A stretch of 64,000 nt of DNA from QQVM01 sp035341855 (GCA_035341855.1 DAOQWA010000004.1:62001-126000), one strand, 5' to 3'; shown: positions 51,930-61,541, counted from the stretch's first letter. Program-made: numbers and translations. The notes: generated by a model not told the origin, from the letters alone.

Positions 51930-52637
51930 TCAGAAATTTGGTTTTAACAGATACCTCGAATAAAATTCGTTGATATGACTCACGGCATGATCCGCATTTT
52001 CTGCAAGGAGTAGAAGATTCAAATCATTCGGGTCTATCATTTTTTCGGATATAAGCATGTTCTTGATCCATTCGAATAGTCCTGACCAATATTCTTTTCC
52101 TACCAGTACAATAGGAAATTTACCGATCTTTTTGGTTTGTATCAGTGTCAGAGCTTCAAATAGTTCATCCATTGTTCCAAATCCTCCAGGAAGTACTACA
52201 AATCCTTGAGCATATTTGATGAACATAAGCTTGCGGACAAAAAAGTAATCGAAGGAGATCAATTTGTCCGGATCAATATATGGATTAGAGTATTGCTCAA
52301 AAGGTAATTCAATATTTAAGCCAACGGATTTTCCACCTGCAGTCTTTGCGCCCTTGTTCGCTGCTTCCATAATCCCCGGTCCGCCACCTGTAATAATTCC
52401 ATAGCCTTCCTTCGTTAGCTTGAAGGCGATCTCTTCTGCAAGTTTATAAAATTCGTGTTCAGGATTCGTCCTTGCCGAGCCAAAGATCGAAACGCATGGG
52501 CCGATCTTACTCATCTTTTCAAATCCATCAACAAACTCAGCCATGATCTTAAAGATCTGCCATGTATCATGTGCCTTAATTTCCTGCCAGTCCTTGTCAG
52601 AAAAGGCTTTGCGAATTTTTATTTCATCGAAATTCAT
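51930..52637 (-). CDS. LOG-family protein (TIGR00730; putative cytokinin-riboside 5'-monophosphate phosphoribohydrolase)
   Basis: A 235-aa Rossmann-like protein from the ATG at 52637; an in-frame ATG at 52679 adds 14 residues that do not look like the family. Diagnostic motifs are GGGPGIMEAANKGA and PGGFGTMDELFEALT. The family cleaves nucleoside 5'-monophosphates to base and ribose 5-phosphate; in bacteria the physiological substrate is usually unknown and the cytokinin name should not be taken literally. Located between the SPOR-like gene and uvrA, probably as its own unit. Confidence 0.88.
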   Translation of the reverse strand: MNFDEIKIRKAFSDKDWQEIKAHDTWQIFKIMAEFVDGFEKMSKIGPCVSIFGSARTNPEHEFYKLAEEIAFKLTKEGYGIITGGGPGIMEAANKGAKTAGGKSVGLNIELPFEQYSNPYIDPDKLISFDYFFVRKLMFIKYAQGFVVLPGGFGTMDELFEALTLIQTKKIGKFPIVLVGKEYWSGLFEWIKNMLISEKMIDPNDLNLLLLAENADHAVSHINEFYSRYLLKPNF

Positions 52638-52787
52638 TGTAACATCTTTTTTCTCTCCTCTCTCATTGATCAAAAACACAGGTGTGTGAATGTAGAAAAC
52701 GTATTCAGGAGAGTTATGGTTTGCTTATAAATTGATTTATAATCTTCTTGATTATGTTAGAAACGGAATTAACCTTTCATCCTACGT

Positions 52788-55649
52788 TCAGTTTTTTTTA
52801 AGGTTGCTTAATTCCAGGCTGTTTTCCATCTCTTTTTTTAAATATTCAGCAGTAATGCTTTTTTTGCTTTTCATTATTTCGGAAGGAGTTCCCTCGCAAA
52901 CTATATTTCCACCTCGTTCTCCACCTTCCGGCCCCAGGTCAAAGATATAGTCGGCTACTTTGATCACATCCATATTGTGTTCAATAACAAGTACTGTGTT
53001 TCCTTTATCAGCAAGTCGGTTCAGAACTTCCAATAAGATCCTGATATCTTCAAAATGTAATCCCGTTGTAGGTTCATCAAGAATATAGAATGTGTTCCCC
53101 GTGTCCCGCTTCGATAATTCTGTTGCAAGCTTTACCCGCTGAGCTTCACCACCTGATAAAGTGGTACTTTGTTGCCCTAAGGTAATATAGCCTAAGCCTA
53201 CTTCTTTTAATGTTTTTATCTTATGAAGAATGTGAGGCATGTTATTGAAAAATTCCACTGCCATTTCAATACTCATATCCAGAATATCGCTGATCGACTT
53301 TCCTCTGTATCGGATCTCCAAAGTTTCACGGTTGTAACGCTTACCACGACAAGTCTGACATTCCACGTAAACATCAGGAAGGAAATTCATTTCGATTACA
53401 CGCATACCGCCTCCCTGGCAAGTTTCACAACGGCCGCCTTTAACATTAAAAGAAAATCTTCCGGGAGCATAACCTCTTATCTGTGCCTCAGGTAGCTGAG
53501 CAAAAAGATTTCTTATGTCCGTAAATACGCCTGTATAAGTGGCCGGATTCGAGCGGGGGGTTCTGCCGATTGGACTTTGATCGATTTCAATAACCTTGTC
53601 AATGTATTCCAGGCCACGGATGGTTTTGTAGTTCAGCGGTTTTTTATGTGCATTGAAAAAATGCTCGTTGAGGATGGGGTATAAGGTGTCATTGATCAAG
53701 GTCGACTTTCCACTACCGGAAACACCGGTGACACAAACAAATTTTCCAAGGGGAATTTTAATGTTCACATTCTTGAGATTGTTGCCTGTAGCTCCTTTCA
53801 GGTCCAGAAATTTCCCGCTACCTTTTCTCAGTTTCTCAGGGATGTCGATTTGTCTCGTTCCATTCAGGTAGTCTGTTGTCAGGCTTCGCTGAAGTAAAAT
53901 TTCAGCAGGTGTGCCTTTGGCTACTACCTCACCACCATGAATACCGGCACCGGGACCAAGATCCAGTACATAGTCTGCTGCCAGAATTGTTTCCCTGTCA
54001 TGTTCAACAACAACGACCGTATTGCCAGTATCTCTCAAATCCTGCAGAGATTTTATCAGCCTGACATTATCTCGCTGATGTAATCCAATACTTGGTTCAT
54101 CAAGTATATAGAGTACACCCACTAGTCTGGATCCAATTTGTGTTGCAAGTCTGATCCTTTGAGATTCCCCGCCGCTGAGGCTTTTAGAAGTTCTGTTTAG
54201 TGTCAGATAATCCAGACCTACATCCAGTAAAAACTGAATACGCTTTCTTATCTCTTTTATTACCTCCTGTCCGATCTTTTTTTGTTTGGCGCTCAGATGT
54301 GAATTCAATTTTTCGAACCATTCACCCAGCAGGCTTATATCCATTGAAGCAAGCTCAGAGATGTTCTTATCATGAATCTTGAAATAAAGAGCTTCCTTTT
54401 TAAGTCGTGTTCCGGAACATTCCGGACAAATAACCTGCTGCATGAAACTTTGTATCCATTTCTTCATCGAATATGATGCCTGCTCTGTATCCTGACTCAA
54501 AATGAAATTTACTATTCCTTCATAAGTTGCCGAATGATTATAGACTGCAGATCCGGAATTTTCCATGCTGATATTTAAAACATCATCAGAACCATACAAG
54601 ATGATATTTAATGAATCTTCAGGTATATCTTTGATTGGTGTACTCAGATTGAAGTTGTACTTGCGGCCCAGCGAGATCAACTGCTTGAATATCCAATTGT
54701 CTTTTTGAGGACCTAAAGGTGCAATCCCCCCGGCTTTGATATTTAAATCCGCATTCGGTATGATACTTTGTAAATCAACTTCTGAAACAGTACCGAGTCC
54801 ATTACATTTTTTACATGCACCGTAAGGTGAATTAAAAGAAAATGTATTGGGTTGTGGCTCATCATAAGAAATGCCCGAGGTCGGACACATCAGGTGACGG
54901 CTGTAATAATGTTCTTTATCTTTTTCAGCATCAACTATGAGTATAGATCCTTTGCCAAGCTTCATAGCCAGGGCCATGGACTCACTAAGCCGTCCGGCTG
55001 AATGCTCGTTAATCTCAAGTCTGTCGATCAGGAGCTCAACATCATGGGTTTTGTACCTGTCTAGCTGAAGTCCTTTTTTCAGTTCAACCAGACGACCATC
55101 AGTTCTGACTCGAAGATAACCTTGCTGCAATAATTGCTCGAAAAGTTCCCGATAATGTCCCTTTCTGGCCTTGATCAGAGGAGCCAGTAATTGGATTTTT
55201 TTACCTTTAAATTTATGAATGATAAGCTCTATGATTTGTTCATCACTCAACCTTATCATTTTCTCTCCGGTGACATGAGAAATTGCTTCTGAAGCTCTTG
55301 CATAAAGCAGTCTCAAAAAATCATATATTTCTGTGATAGTACCGACTGTTGAGCGGGGGTTTAAATTGGTAGTCTTTTGTTCAATAGAAATAACCGGACT
55401 CAATCCATTTATAGTGTCCACATCAGGACGCTCCATATTGCCTAAGAATTGACGGGCATAAGCAGAAAAACTTTCGAGATATCTCCGTTGACCTTCAGCA
55501 TAGATAGTGTCAAATGCAAGTGATGACTTACCGCTTCCGCTAAGACCGGTGATCACAACCAGTTTATTCCTGGGAAAACTTAGATCGATATTCTTCAGGT
55601 TGTGAACGCGCGCGCCAAATACTTCTAACTGATCTTTTTCTGATGACAT
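52788..55649 (-). CDS. uvrA: Excinuclease ABC subunit A
   Basis: The damage-recognition ATPase of nucleotide excision repair. From the ATG at 55649 (MSSEKDQLEVFGARVHNLKN) it is 953 aa, as usual; the longer frame to 55811 adds 54 residues unlike the family, and a TAnnTTTG promoter element lies within that stretch. Two ABC cassettes are visible, with Walker A GLSGSGKSS (35-43) and GVSGSGKST (from 642), plus signature motifs LSGGESQRIRLA and LSGGEAQRVKLA. The second zinc-finger pair (CETC and CQTC) is intact. In the first zinc module the first pair reads CPTS, keeping only one Cys, with CKKC as the second pair. The gene is divergent from porQ. Confidence 0.97.
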   Translation of the reverse strand: MSSEKDQLEVFGARVHNLKNIDLSFPRNKLVVITGLSGSGKSSLAFDTIYAEGQRRYLESFSAYARQFLGNMERPDVDTINGLSPVISIEQKTTNLNPRSTVGTITEIYDFLRLLYARASEAISHVTGEKMIRLSDEQIIELIIHKFKGKKIQLLAPLIKARKGHYRELFEQLLQQGYLRVRTDGRLVELKKGLQLDRYKTHDVELLIDRLEINEHSAGRLSESMALAMKLGKGSILIVDAEKDKEHYYSRHLMCPTSGISYDEPQPNTFSFNSPYGACKKCNGLGTVSEVDLQSIIPNADLNIKAGGIAPLGPQKDNWIFKQLISLGRKYNFNLSTPIKDIPEDSLNIILYGSDDVLNISMENSGSAVYNHSATYEGIVNFILSQDTEQASYSMKKWIQSFMQQVICPECSGTRLKKEALYFKIHDKNISELASMDISLLGEWFEKLNSHLSAKQKKIGQEVIKEIRKRIQFLLDVGLDYLTLNRTSKSLSGGESQRIRLATQIGSRLVGVLYILDEPSIGLHQRDNVRLIKSLQDLRDTGNTVVVVEHDRETILAADYVLDLGPGAGIHGGEVVAKGTPAEILLQRSLTTDYLNGTRQIDIPEKLRKGSGKFLDLKGATGNNLKNVNIKIPLGKFVCVTGVSGSGKSTLINDTLYPILNEHFFNAHKKPLNYKTIRGLEYIDKVIEIDQSPIGRTPRSNPATYTGVFTDIRNLFAQLPEAQIRGYAPGRFSFNVKGGRCETCQGGGMRVIEMNFLPDVYVECQTCRGKRYNRETLEIRYRGKSISDILDMSIEMAVEFFNNMPHILHKIKTLKEVGLGYITLGQQSTTLSGGEAQRVKLATELSKRDTGNTFYILDEPTTGLHFEDIRILLEVLNRLADKGNTVLVIEHNMDVIKVADYIFDLGPEGGERGGNIVCEGTPSEIMKSKKSITAEYLKKEMENSLELSNLKKN

Positions 55650-55675
55650 ATTATCTATAAACCGGAGAGGGTTTG

Positions 55676-55683
55676 CAAAGGTA
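55676..55683 (-). promoter_or_regulatory. Candidate -7 promoter element of uvrA
   Basis: The minus strand reads TACCTTTG (TAnnTTTG consensus), 27 bases before the ATG at 55649. No clear TTTG about 20 bases further upstream. It supports the shorter uvrA start. Confidence 0.45.
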
Positions 55684-55833
55684 CTCAAAAGAAGACGGTC
55701 TTTATAGTTCAGAGGATAGTCGAATTGAAGTCTCCTGTCAAATTTAATTCGATGAATTGTTTTTTTTTTAATCAAAATATTCGTTGATTTTTTTCGTTCC
55801 ATCTCAATCAATTTCCTTTCCTTGCATTAAATT

Positions 55834-56883
55834 ATGATTCGACGATTTACTCTTCTTTTAGTAATTCTGGTCCCTTTTTCAAGCCTTGCCCAGGTAGGCG
55901 GATCAGCTGTTTACTCATTCCTGAATGTACCTGCCTCTGCCAGAGTTGCAGCCATGGGAGGTACCATTTTATCGATAAAAGATGATGACCTGAACCTGGC
56001 TTTCCAGGTTCCATCATTACTTCATAAGAATATGGATAAGATACTAGCTTTTAGTGGAATATCATATTTAGATGGAGTTAAATTCGGAGATGCTGTTTAT
56101 GCATTTGACAAGGAGAAGTACGGGACCTTTATGACCGGTATTCATTATGGAAATTATGGGACTTTCAAAGAAACGAACACATTCGGTGACCAGGAAGGCA
56201 CCTTTAAAGCTGCAGATTATGCATTGGTTTTTGGTTGGGGCTATGATCTGAACCGTAAGTTTACGGTAGGGGCCAATCTTAAAGGTCTTTACAGTGATTA
56301 TTATATCTACAATGCCTTTGCCTTTGCATTTGATATTTCAGCTACCTTTCATGATACTACTCATCAGTTTACCTTCACCATCCAGGCAAGAAATGCCGGA
56401 CTTCAACTTAAAAATTACCACAAAGGGAATAATGAACCATTACCAATAGAGGTACTCGCTGGGGTTTCAAAGCGGTTAAAACATACTCCGCTGAGGTTTT
56501 CTTTGACACTACGTCATGATGAGAAATATGATTTAGGCTACGAAGATCCAAATGATCTTGGAGATGTGGACCCTCTGACGGGAGAACCTCAACAAGAAGA
56601 GATTTCTTTTTTCAATAATTTAGCAAGACATTTTATCGTTGGTGCTGAGATATTACTCACTAAAAATTTTCATATCCGGGGAGCTTATAATTTTCAAAGA
56701 CGATATGAGCTGCTGGTGCCGGGCCGGACTGCCACGACAGGCTTTTCATTTGGTGTAGGATTGAAGGTGAGTAAATTCGTGATAAGTTATGGGAGAGGTA
56801 ACTACCATCTCTCAGCAGCCGCAAATCATTTGTCTATTTCTACCAATTTATCCGAGTTTAACAGAAAAGTACATTCTGATTAG
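55834..56883 (+). CDS. porQ: T9SS protein PorQ
   Basis: A 349-aa outer-membrane protein with a signal peptide (MIRRFTLLLVILVPFSSLAQ). The mature start VGGSAVYSFLNVPASARVAAMGG is characteristic of PorQ. The rest is barrel-type beta structure. In the T9SS, PorQ belongs to the attachment complex with PorU, PorV and PorZ that removes the sorting domain and anchors cargo. It is followed by cmk after 142 bases, and a porQ-cmk order is familiar from other Bacteroidota, which supports the assignment. It is the only core T9SS attachment-complex gene in the window, physically far from the many T9SS cargo genes listed here. Confidence 0.88.
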   Translation: MIRRFTLLLVILVPFSSLAQVGGSAVYSFLNVPASARVAAMGGTILSIKDDDLNLAFQVPSLLHKNMDKILAFSGISYLDGVKFGDAVYAFDKEKYGTFMTGIHYGNYGTFKETNTFGDQEGTFKAADYALVFGWGYDLNRKFTVGANLKGLYSDYYIYNAFAFAFDISATFHDTTHQFTFTIQARNAGLQLKNYHKGNNEPLPIEVLAGVSKRLKHTPLRFSLTLRHDEKYDLGYEDPNDLGDVDPLTGEPQQEEISFFNNLARHFIVGAEILLTKNFHIRGAYNFQRRYELLVPGRTATTGFSFGVGLKVSKFVISYGRGNYHLSAAANHLSISTNLSEFNRKVHSD

Positions 56884-57025
56884 AGCCTGACTTATCTGTT
56901 TTGAAATTCAGGTTAAAAAGATGCTTTTAATCCCTGCCTGAGGTTGATTGTTCAGGGCTTTCTTTGTTTCTTTGTCCGACACAATGAACAAGGAACAAAT
57001 AGCCCGGAACGTATCCCGATTTACT

Positions 57026-57748
57026 ATGCAAGCAGAACCAACCGTCAACAAACGCAAGATCATTATTGCGATTGACGGTTTTTCTTCATGCGGGAAGAGT
57101 ACAATGGCCAAAGCTCTTGCACGCAAACTTGGATACAGATACATCGACTCCGGGGCAATGTATAGAGCAATTACCTTATTCATCCAGCAGCATGGAATCA
57201 CTTTAGAGGAGTTAAATAAGATGACAGCCCCTCAACTGGAACGATTAATGGATCACATACACATTAGCTTTCATTTGAATCCTGAAACCGGACTTTCGGA
57301 GGTATATCTGAATGATGAAAATGTTGAAGAAAAGATCCGAAGCCTGAAAGTTTCCGACTGGGTCAGTCCGGTGAGTGCGATTCCGGAAATTCGAAATCGC
57401 ATGGTAGCCTTGCAGCAAAGTTATGGTAAGCAAAAAGGTATTGTCATGGATGGTCGTGATATCGGAACAAGGGTCTTCAAAGAGGCAGAGCTGAAAATTT
57501 TTATGATAGCCAACAAATCCATTCGTGCTAAGCGCCGGTTCGACGAATTGAACGAAAAGGGTTTTATGGTGACTATCGATGAAGTAACTAAAAACATTGA
57601 GGATAGGGATTATACAGATACTCACCGAAGTGAAAGTCCTTTGCGACAGGCTGAAGATGCTGTCGTTCTTGACAACTCTGAAATGGACCAGGATCAACAA
57701 TTGGAGTTTACTTTGGAACAATTAAGAAAATTGAATGTTGAAGTTTAA
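57026..57748 (+). CDS. cmk: (d)CMP kinase
   Basis: Phosphorylates CMP and dCMP to the diphosphates. The P-loop is GFSSCGKS (residues 18-25), followed by RYIDSGAMYRA, the substrate-binding segment typical of Cmk, and VMDGRDIGTRVF. I chose the ATG at 57026 (240 aa, MQAEPTVNKRKIIIAIDG); an earlier ATG at 56984 and a further in-frame start would add residues absent from most family members, but the choice is not certain. Cytoplasmic nucleotide metabolism; located between porQ and ispH on the same strand. Confidence 0.93.
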   Translation: MQAEPTVNKRKIIIAIDGFSSCGKSTMAKALARKLGYRYIDSGAMYRAITLFIQQHGITLEELNKMTAPQLERLMDHIHISFHLNPETGLSEVYLNDENVEEKIRSLKVSDWVSPVSAIPEIRNRMVALQQSYGKQKGIVMDGRDIGTRVFKEAELKIFMIANKSIRAKRRFDELNEKGFMVTIDEVTKNIEDRDYTDTHRSESPLRQAEDAVVLDNSEMDQDQQLEFTLEQLRKLNVEV

Positions 57749-57775
57749 AATCATAGTATTTCATCCTTCGCATCG

Positions 57776-57807
57776 TTTGTCCCACTTCAATCCTAATCTT
57801 AACTTTG
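57776..57807 (+). promoter_or_regulatory. Promoter of ispH (TTTG-N20-TAACTTTG)
   Basis: TTTG at 57776-57779, a 20-base spacer and TAACTTTG at 57800-57807 fit the Bacteroidota housekeeping promoter very well. Only seven bases separate the -7 element from the ispH ATG at 57815, so the transcript would have almost no leader. Confidence 0.7.
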
Positions 57808-57814
57808 TAAAAGC

Positions 57815-58702
57815 ATGCAAGTAACTATAGATCCGCATTCGGGTTTTTGTTTCGGTGTTGTCTATGCTATCCAGATGGCAGAAGATGAGTTGGATAATTC
57901 CGGCCAATTGTATTGCCTGGGCGACATCGTTCACAATAATGTAGAAGTAGATCGCCTTCGTGCAAAAGGACTTGAGATCATTGATCACGAAAAATTAAAG
58001 CTTCTCAAAGATTGTAAAGTGCTTATAAGAGCACACGGAGAACCACCGGAAACATACAAAATAGCACTTGAAAACAATATCGAACTCATCGATGCTTCTT
58101 GTCCCGTTGTCCTAAAACTGCAAAACCGCGTGCGCATAAGTGTTGATGCCATGTCTGAAATGGATGGCCAGGTTGTAATATACGGGGAAGCAGGCCATGC
58201 AGAAGTGATGGGGCTGGTTGGGCAAACAAAAGGTGAGGCAATTTTAGTTCGAAATGAAGAAGACCTCGATAAAGTTGACTATTCAAAACACATTTATTTT
58301 TTCTCTCAAACCACTAAAAGCACCAGGGGATTTGAGAAAATGAAAGCATTGATAGAAGAGCGCTCTAAAAAGGCTCAGGAAGCTGAAGTAAATGAAGAAT
58401 TTCTTAATTCAAACGATACCGTATGTCGTCAGGTTTCTAACAGAGAACCACAACTCAAGAAATTCTCTATTGCCCACGACGTTATCATTTTTGTGAGCGG
58501 TAAGAAGAGTTCCAATGGAAAGGTTTTGTTCGAAGTTTGCAGATCCGTAAACCCCAAAACTCATTTTATTTCAGATGTAGATGAGATCAAAAATGAATGG
58601 ATGGTGGGTGCAAGATCTGTTGGTATTTGCGGTGCAACCTCGACTCCGATGTGGCTTATGAAAAAAGTCGAAGATCATCTTTTGGATCTAAAAATGAACT
58701 AA
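57815..58702 (+). CDS. ispH: 4-hydroxy-3-methylbut-2-enyl diphosphate reductase
   Basis: The last enzyme of the MEP isoprenoid pathway, an iron-sulfur protein that reduces HMBPP to IPP and DMAPP. The three cluster cysteines are Cys12 (GFCFGV), Cys96 (DASCPVV) and Cys204 (DTVCRQ). His40 (DIVHNN), His74 (RAHGEP) and SQTTKS, SSNGKVLFEV and GICGATSTP are in place. 295 aa is normal. The start at 57815 is fixed by Cys12 lying so close to the N-terminus. A strong promoter ends seven bases upstream, which makes this a candidate leaderless mRNA. Confidence 0.96.
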   Translation: MQVTIDPHSGFCFGVVYAIQMAEDELDNSGQLYCLGDIVHNNVEVDRLRAKGLEIIDHEKLKLLKDCKVLIRAHGEPPETYKIALENNIELIDASCPVVLKLQNRVRISVDAMSEMDGQVVIYGEAGHAEVMGLVGQTKGEAILVRNEEDLDKVDYSKHIYFFSQTTKSTRGFEKMKALIEERSKKAQEAEVNEEFLNSNDTVCRQVSNREPQLKKFSIAHDVIIFVSGKKSSNGKVLFEVCRSVNPKTHFISDVDEIKNEWMVGARSVGICGATSTPMWLMKKVEDHLLDLKMN

Positions 58703-58883
58703 TCCCCGACAAACCTTTAGCATTTATCTTAACTATTTGATTATCAATATATTAAATTAAATGCTTTTTGCGCATTAGAGTACATCCGGGTTTTTTCTTC
58801 AGGCCTGCATTACCATTAAATAAATCGTTCGTTTTTGTGAAAAATATTAAGCTCTTTACCTTTTCTGGTAAGAGAAAATTTGA

Positions 58884-58891
58884 TACATTTG
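58884..58891 (+). promoter_or_regulatory. Candidate -7 promoter element of rpsA
   Basis: TACATTTG matches TAnnTTTG exactly, giving a leader of about 45 bases before the ATG at 58941. The upstream half is weak (TTTTC at 58861-58865). Confidence 0.5.
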
Positions 58892-58940
58892 CGTCCCCGT
58901 AAACGAAAAACCGAAAATTCATCATAACTCTAAAAACTAA

Positions 58941-60854
58941 ATGATTACCGAAGAAATCACAAACCAAACCACGGAATATAAGGCTGAGCCTTTTAACTGG
59001 GAATCTACCGGAAAAGGTGGCTCTGACTATTCCGAAGAAGAACGCGTCCGTCTTGAAAAAATTTACGATGAAACTTTGACTTCTGTCGTCGAGCACGATA
59101 TAGTTGAAGGTACTGTTGTTTCCATTTCATCAAAAGACGTATTAATCAACATCGGATATAAGTCTGATGGTTTGGTTGCACTCACCGAATTTCGTCATAT
59201 GCCTGACTTGAAAGCCGGTGATAAAGTAGAAGTATATGTAGAAACACAAGAAGATAAAAATGGTCAGCTGATACTGTCTCACAAGAAAGCGCGTGCTCTC
59301 AAATCATGGGATCGTGTTAATGCTTCCCTTGAAGGCGATGAAGTAATCCAGGGTTTTGTTAAGTGCCGTACCAAAGGCGGACTAATTGTCGACGTATTTG
59401 GTATAGAAGCTTTCCTTCCGGGTTCACAAATTGACGTGAAACCTATTCGCGACTACGATCAGTTTGTCGGAAAGACCATGGAATTTAAAGTTGTTAAAAT
59501 CAACAATGAATTCAAAAACGTTGTTGTATCTCATAAAGTCCTTATTGAAGAAGAACTCGAAGCTCAAAAAGCTGAGATCATGAAGAAGTTGGAAAAAGGA
59601 CAAGTCCTCGAAGGTACTGTTAAGAACATCACTTCTTATGGAGTGTTCATGGATCTTGGTGGTGTTGATGGCTTGTTACACATCACAGATATTTCATGGG
59701 GACGAATCTCTCATCCTGAGGAAGTATTGAAACTTGATGAGAAAGTAAATGTTGTTATCCTTGATTTCGATGACGAGAAAAAACGTATCGCCCTGGGATT
59801 AAAGCAACTTACTGCACACCCTTGGTCGCAGTTGGATGAGAACCTGAATGTAGGTGATAAAGTAAAAGGAAAAGTTGTTGTCATTGCTGACTATGGTGCC
59901 TTTGTAGAGATCGCTCCTGGCGTAGAAGGCCTGGTACACGTTTCTGAAATGTCATGGTCACAACACCTCCGCAGCCCGCATGAATTCCTTAAAGTAGGCG
60001 ACGAAATCGAAGCAGTGATTCTTACACTTGATCGCGAAGAGCGCAAGATGTCTCTTGGACTAAAGCAACTAAAGGCAGATCCCTGGATTGATGTTGCAAC
60101 TAAATACCCTGTCAGCTCTAAGCATACAGCAACCGTGAAGAACTTCCAGAATTTTGGAGTATTCGTTGAGTTGGAAGAAGGTATTGACGGCCTTGTTCAC
60201 ATATCTGACCTTGCCTGGTCAAAGAAAGTGAAGCATCCATCTGAGTTTTGTAAAGTTGGGGACAAAATGGAAGTAGTAGTTCTCGAAGTTGATCCTGAGA
60301 ACCGCCGCCTGAGTCTTGGACACAAGCAGCTTGAAGAAAATCCTTGGGAAGTTTTCGAAACGATCTTTACGATGGATTCTATTCACGAAGGAACTGTTTT
60401 GAAAGTGGGTGATAAAGGTTCAACTGTTGCATTGTCTTATGGAGTCGAAGCATTTGGTCCGAATAAGCACATGGTGAAGGAAGATGGAAAGTCTTTAAAA
60501 GCTGATGAGAAAGCTGAATTCAAAGTTATTGAGTTCAACAAAGATCAACGTAAGATCGTTGTTTCTCATAGCCGCATCCACGAAGAGTTAAGTTCTGCAG
60601 CTCGTGCAGCTGAAGGTGCTGCCCGTGAGAAGGATCGTGAAGAAGGTGTAAAAGCTGTGAAGAAGGTCAAGGAAAGTGTTGAGAAAACCACACTGGGTGA
60701 TCTTAGCGCTTTGAGTAACCTGAAAACTGAAATGGAGGCTGCAGAAAAGAAAGGCAAGAAAAGTGAACCTAATGGTGAAGTAGTAAAAACACCGACAGAT
60801 GAAAGTCCTTCAGCAGTCGACAATAATAACGAAGAAGGAAAATCTGAGGAATAA
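58941..60854 (+). CDS. rpsA: 30S ribosomal protein S1
   Basis: Binds mRNA on the small subunit. A 637-aa protein with six S1 domains at roughly residues 50-117, 135-200, 220-290, 305-377, 392-462 and 478-550; the third to fifth have the typical YGVFMDL, YGAFVEI and FGVFVEL cores with GLVHVSE/GLLHITD. The first, second and sixth are diverged, as in other S1 proteins. The C-terminal tail (about 555-637) is charged, rich in Lys and Glu, and longer than in Escherichia coli. Terminated by a strong hairpin. Bacteroidota mRNAs often lack Shine-Dalgarno sequences, so S1 is thought to be especially important for initiation. Confidence 0.96.
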   Translation: MITEEITNQTTEYKAEPFNWESTGKGGSDYSEEERVRLEKIYDETLTSVVEHDIVEGTVVSISSKDVLINIGYKSDGLVALTEFRHMPDLKAGDKVEVYVETQEDKNGQLILSHKKARALKSWDRVNASLEGDEVIQGFVKCRTKGGLIVDVFGIEAFLPGSQIDVKPIRDYDQFVGKTMEFKVVKINNEFKNVVVSHKVLIEEELEAQKAEIMKKLEKGQVLEGTVKNITSYGVFMDLGGVDGLLHITDISWGRISHPEEVLKLDEKVNVVILDFDDEKKRIALGLKQLTAHPWSQLDENLNVGDKVKGKVVVIADYGAFVEIAPGVEGLVHVSEMSWSQHLRSPHEFLKVGDEIEAVILTLDREERKMSLGLKQLKADPWIDVATKYPVSSKHTATVKNFQNFGVFVELEEGIDGLVHISDLAWSKKVKHPSEFCKVGDKMEVVVLEVDPENRRLSLGHKQLEENPWEVFETIFTMDSIHEGTVLKVGDKGSTVALSYGVEAFGPNKHMVKEDGKSLKADEKAEFKVIEFNKDQRKIVVSHSRIHEELSSAARAAEGAAREKDREEGVKAVKKVKESVEKTTLGDLSALSNLKTEMEAAEKKGKKSEPNGEVVKTPTDESPSAVDNNNEEGKSEE

Positions 60855-60881
60855 TCAATTTTTCTACTCATAAATAGAATT

Positions 60882-60912
60882 GATCCACCCATTCAGGGTG
60901 GATCTTTTTTTT
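60882..60912 (+). terminator. Intrinsic terminator after rpsA
   Basis: Perfect 9-pair stem GATCCACCC/GGGTGGATC with loop ATTCA, followed by eight T, 27 bases after the rpsA stop. Confidence 0.95.
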
Positions 60913-61013
60913 GCCATCATTTTGTTCTCTGATAAGGATGCCGGGACTGATTTCTGAAGGTAACTTCTTTTATTCATTATCTTTACTTTACAAACAAGGT
61001 TTATCAGAAGATT

Positions 61014-61478
61014 ATGAATCAGGAAAAATTAAAATTTCTTACTACTGAATATTTTCATCTCCTGGAGCACTTGCCGTCGGAGACACCAGCACTTTTCGGT
61101 AAAATGAATGTTCAGCAAATGATTGAACATATGAGTTATTCGGTTCGTTTCGCCAATGGAAAGGACCGCCAAACCTTAGTGACACCGGAAGATAAGCTTG
61201 ATGCGATGAAGAAGTTTATCATGAGTGAAAAGGATTTTCGTCCTAACACTCCAAATTCTATGCTTGGCGATACACCCGAGCCATTAAAAAATAGATCTAA
61301 GGAGGAGGCACTGAATGAGCTGAAGGCGGAGATTGCAGATTTTGTGAAGCATTTTGAAGCTAATCCGGGTGCTCTGGAAACAAATCCCTTCTTCGGTCAC
61401 CTCAATTACGCTGAATGGGTTCAAGGGCTTCATAAGCACGCAATCCATCATTTAAGACAATTCGGAGTTGTCATTTGA
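61014..61478 (+). CDS. DinB-fold (DUF1569-like) protein
   Basis: A 154-aa all-helical protein. The layout (N-terminal helix, GKMNVQQMIEHMSYSV, central linker, FFGHLNYAEWVQGLHKHAIHHLRQFG at the end) matches DinB-like four-helix-bundle proteins, with the histidines in IEHM, GHLN and KHAIHH as likely metal ligands. Some family members are thiol-dependent transferases or hydrolases, but the reaction of this one cannot be read from its sequence. It stands between rpsA and pyrR as a single gene, with AT-rich leader sequence and no clear ribosome-binding site. Confidence 0.7.
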   Translation: MNQEKLKFLTTEYFHLLEHLPSETPALFGKMNVQQMIEHMSYSVRFANGKDRQTLVTPEDKLDAMKKFIMSEKDFRPNTPNSMLGDTPEPLKNRSKEEALNELKAEIADFVKHFEANPGALETNPFFGHLNYAEWVQGLHKHAIHHLRQFGVVI

Positions 61479-61501
61479 ATGCCTCTAAAATTCCTAAAGA
61501 T

Positions 61502-61532
61502 TTTGTAATAAGAACAGAAAGACCTAGTTTTG
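61502..61532 (+). promoter_or_regulatory. Promoter of pyrR-pyrB (TTTG-N19-TAGTTTTG)
   Basis: TTTG at 61502-61505, a 19-base spacer and TAGTTTTG at 61525-61532, a near-perfect Bacteroidota promoter. The pyrR ATG at 61542 lies only nine bases beyond the -7 element, leaving a leader of a few bases at most. The TTG at 61530 overlaps the promoter and cannot be the start. Confidence 0.7.
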
Positions 61533-61541
61533 TTTCCCGGA

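Noticed and set aside
55650..55811. 54-residue N-terminal extension of UvrA
   Set aside because: Not found in the family, and a TAnnTTTG promoter element lies inside it; start placed at 55649.
57245..57721. 158-codon open frame on the minus strand opposite cmk
   Set aside because: Fully antisense to a well-identified essential gene, no recognisable domain; typical shadow frame.
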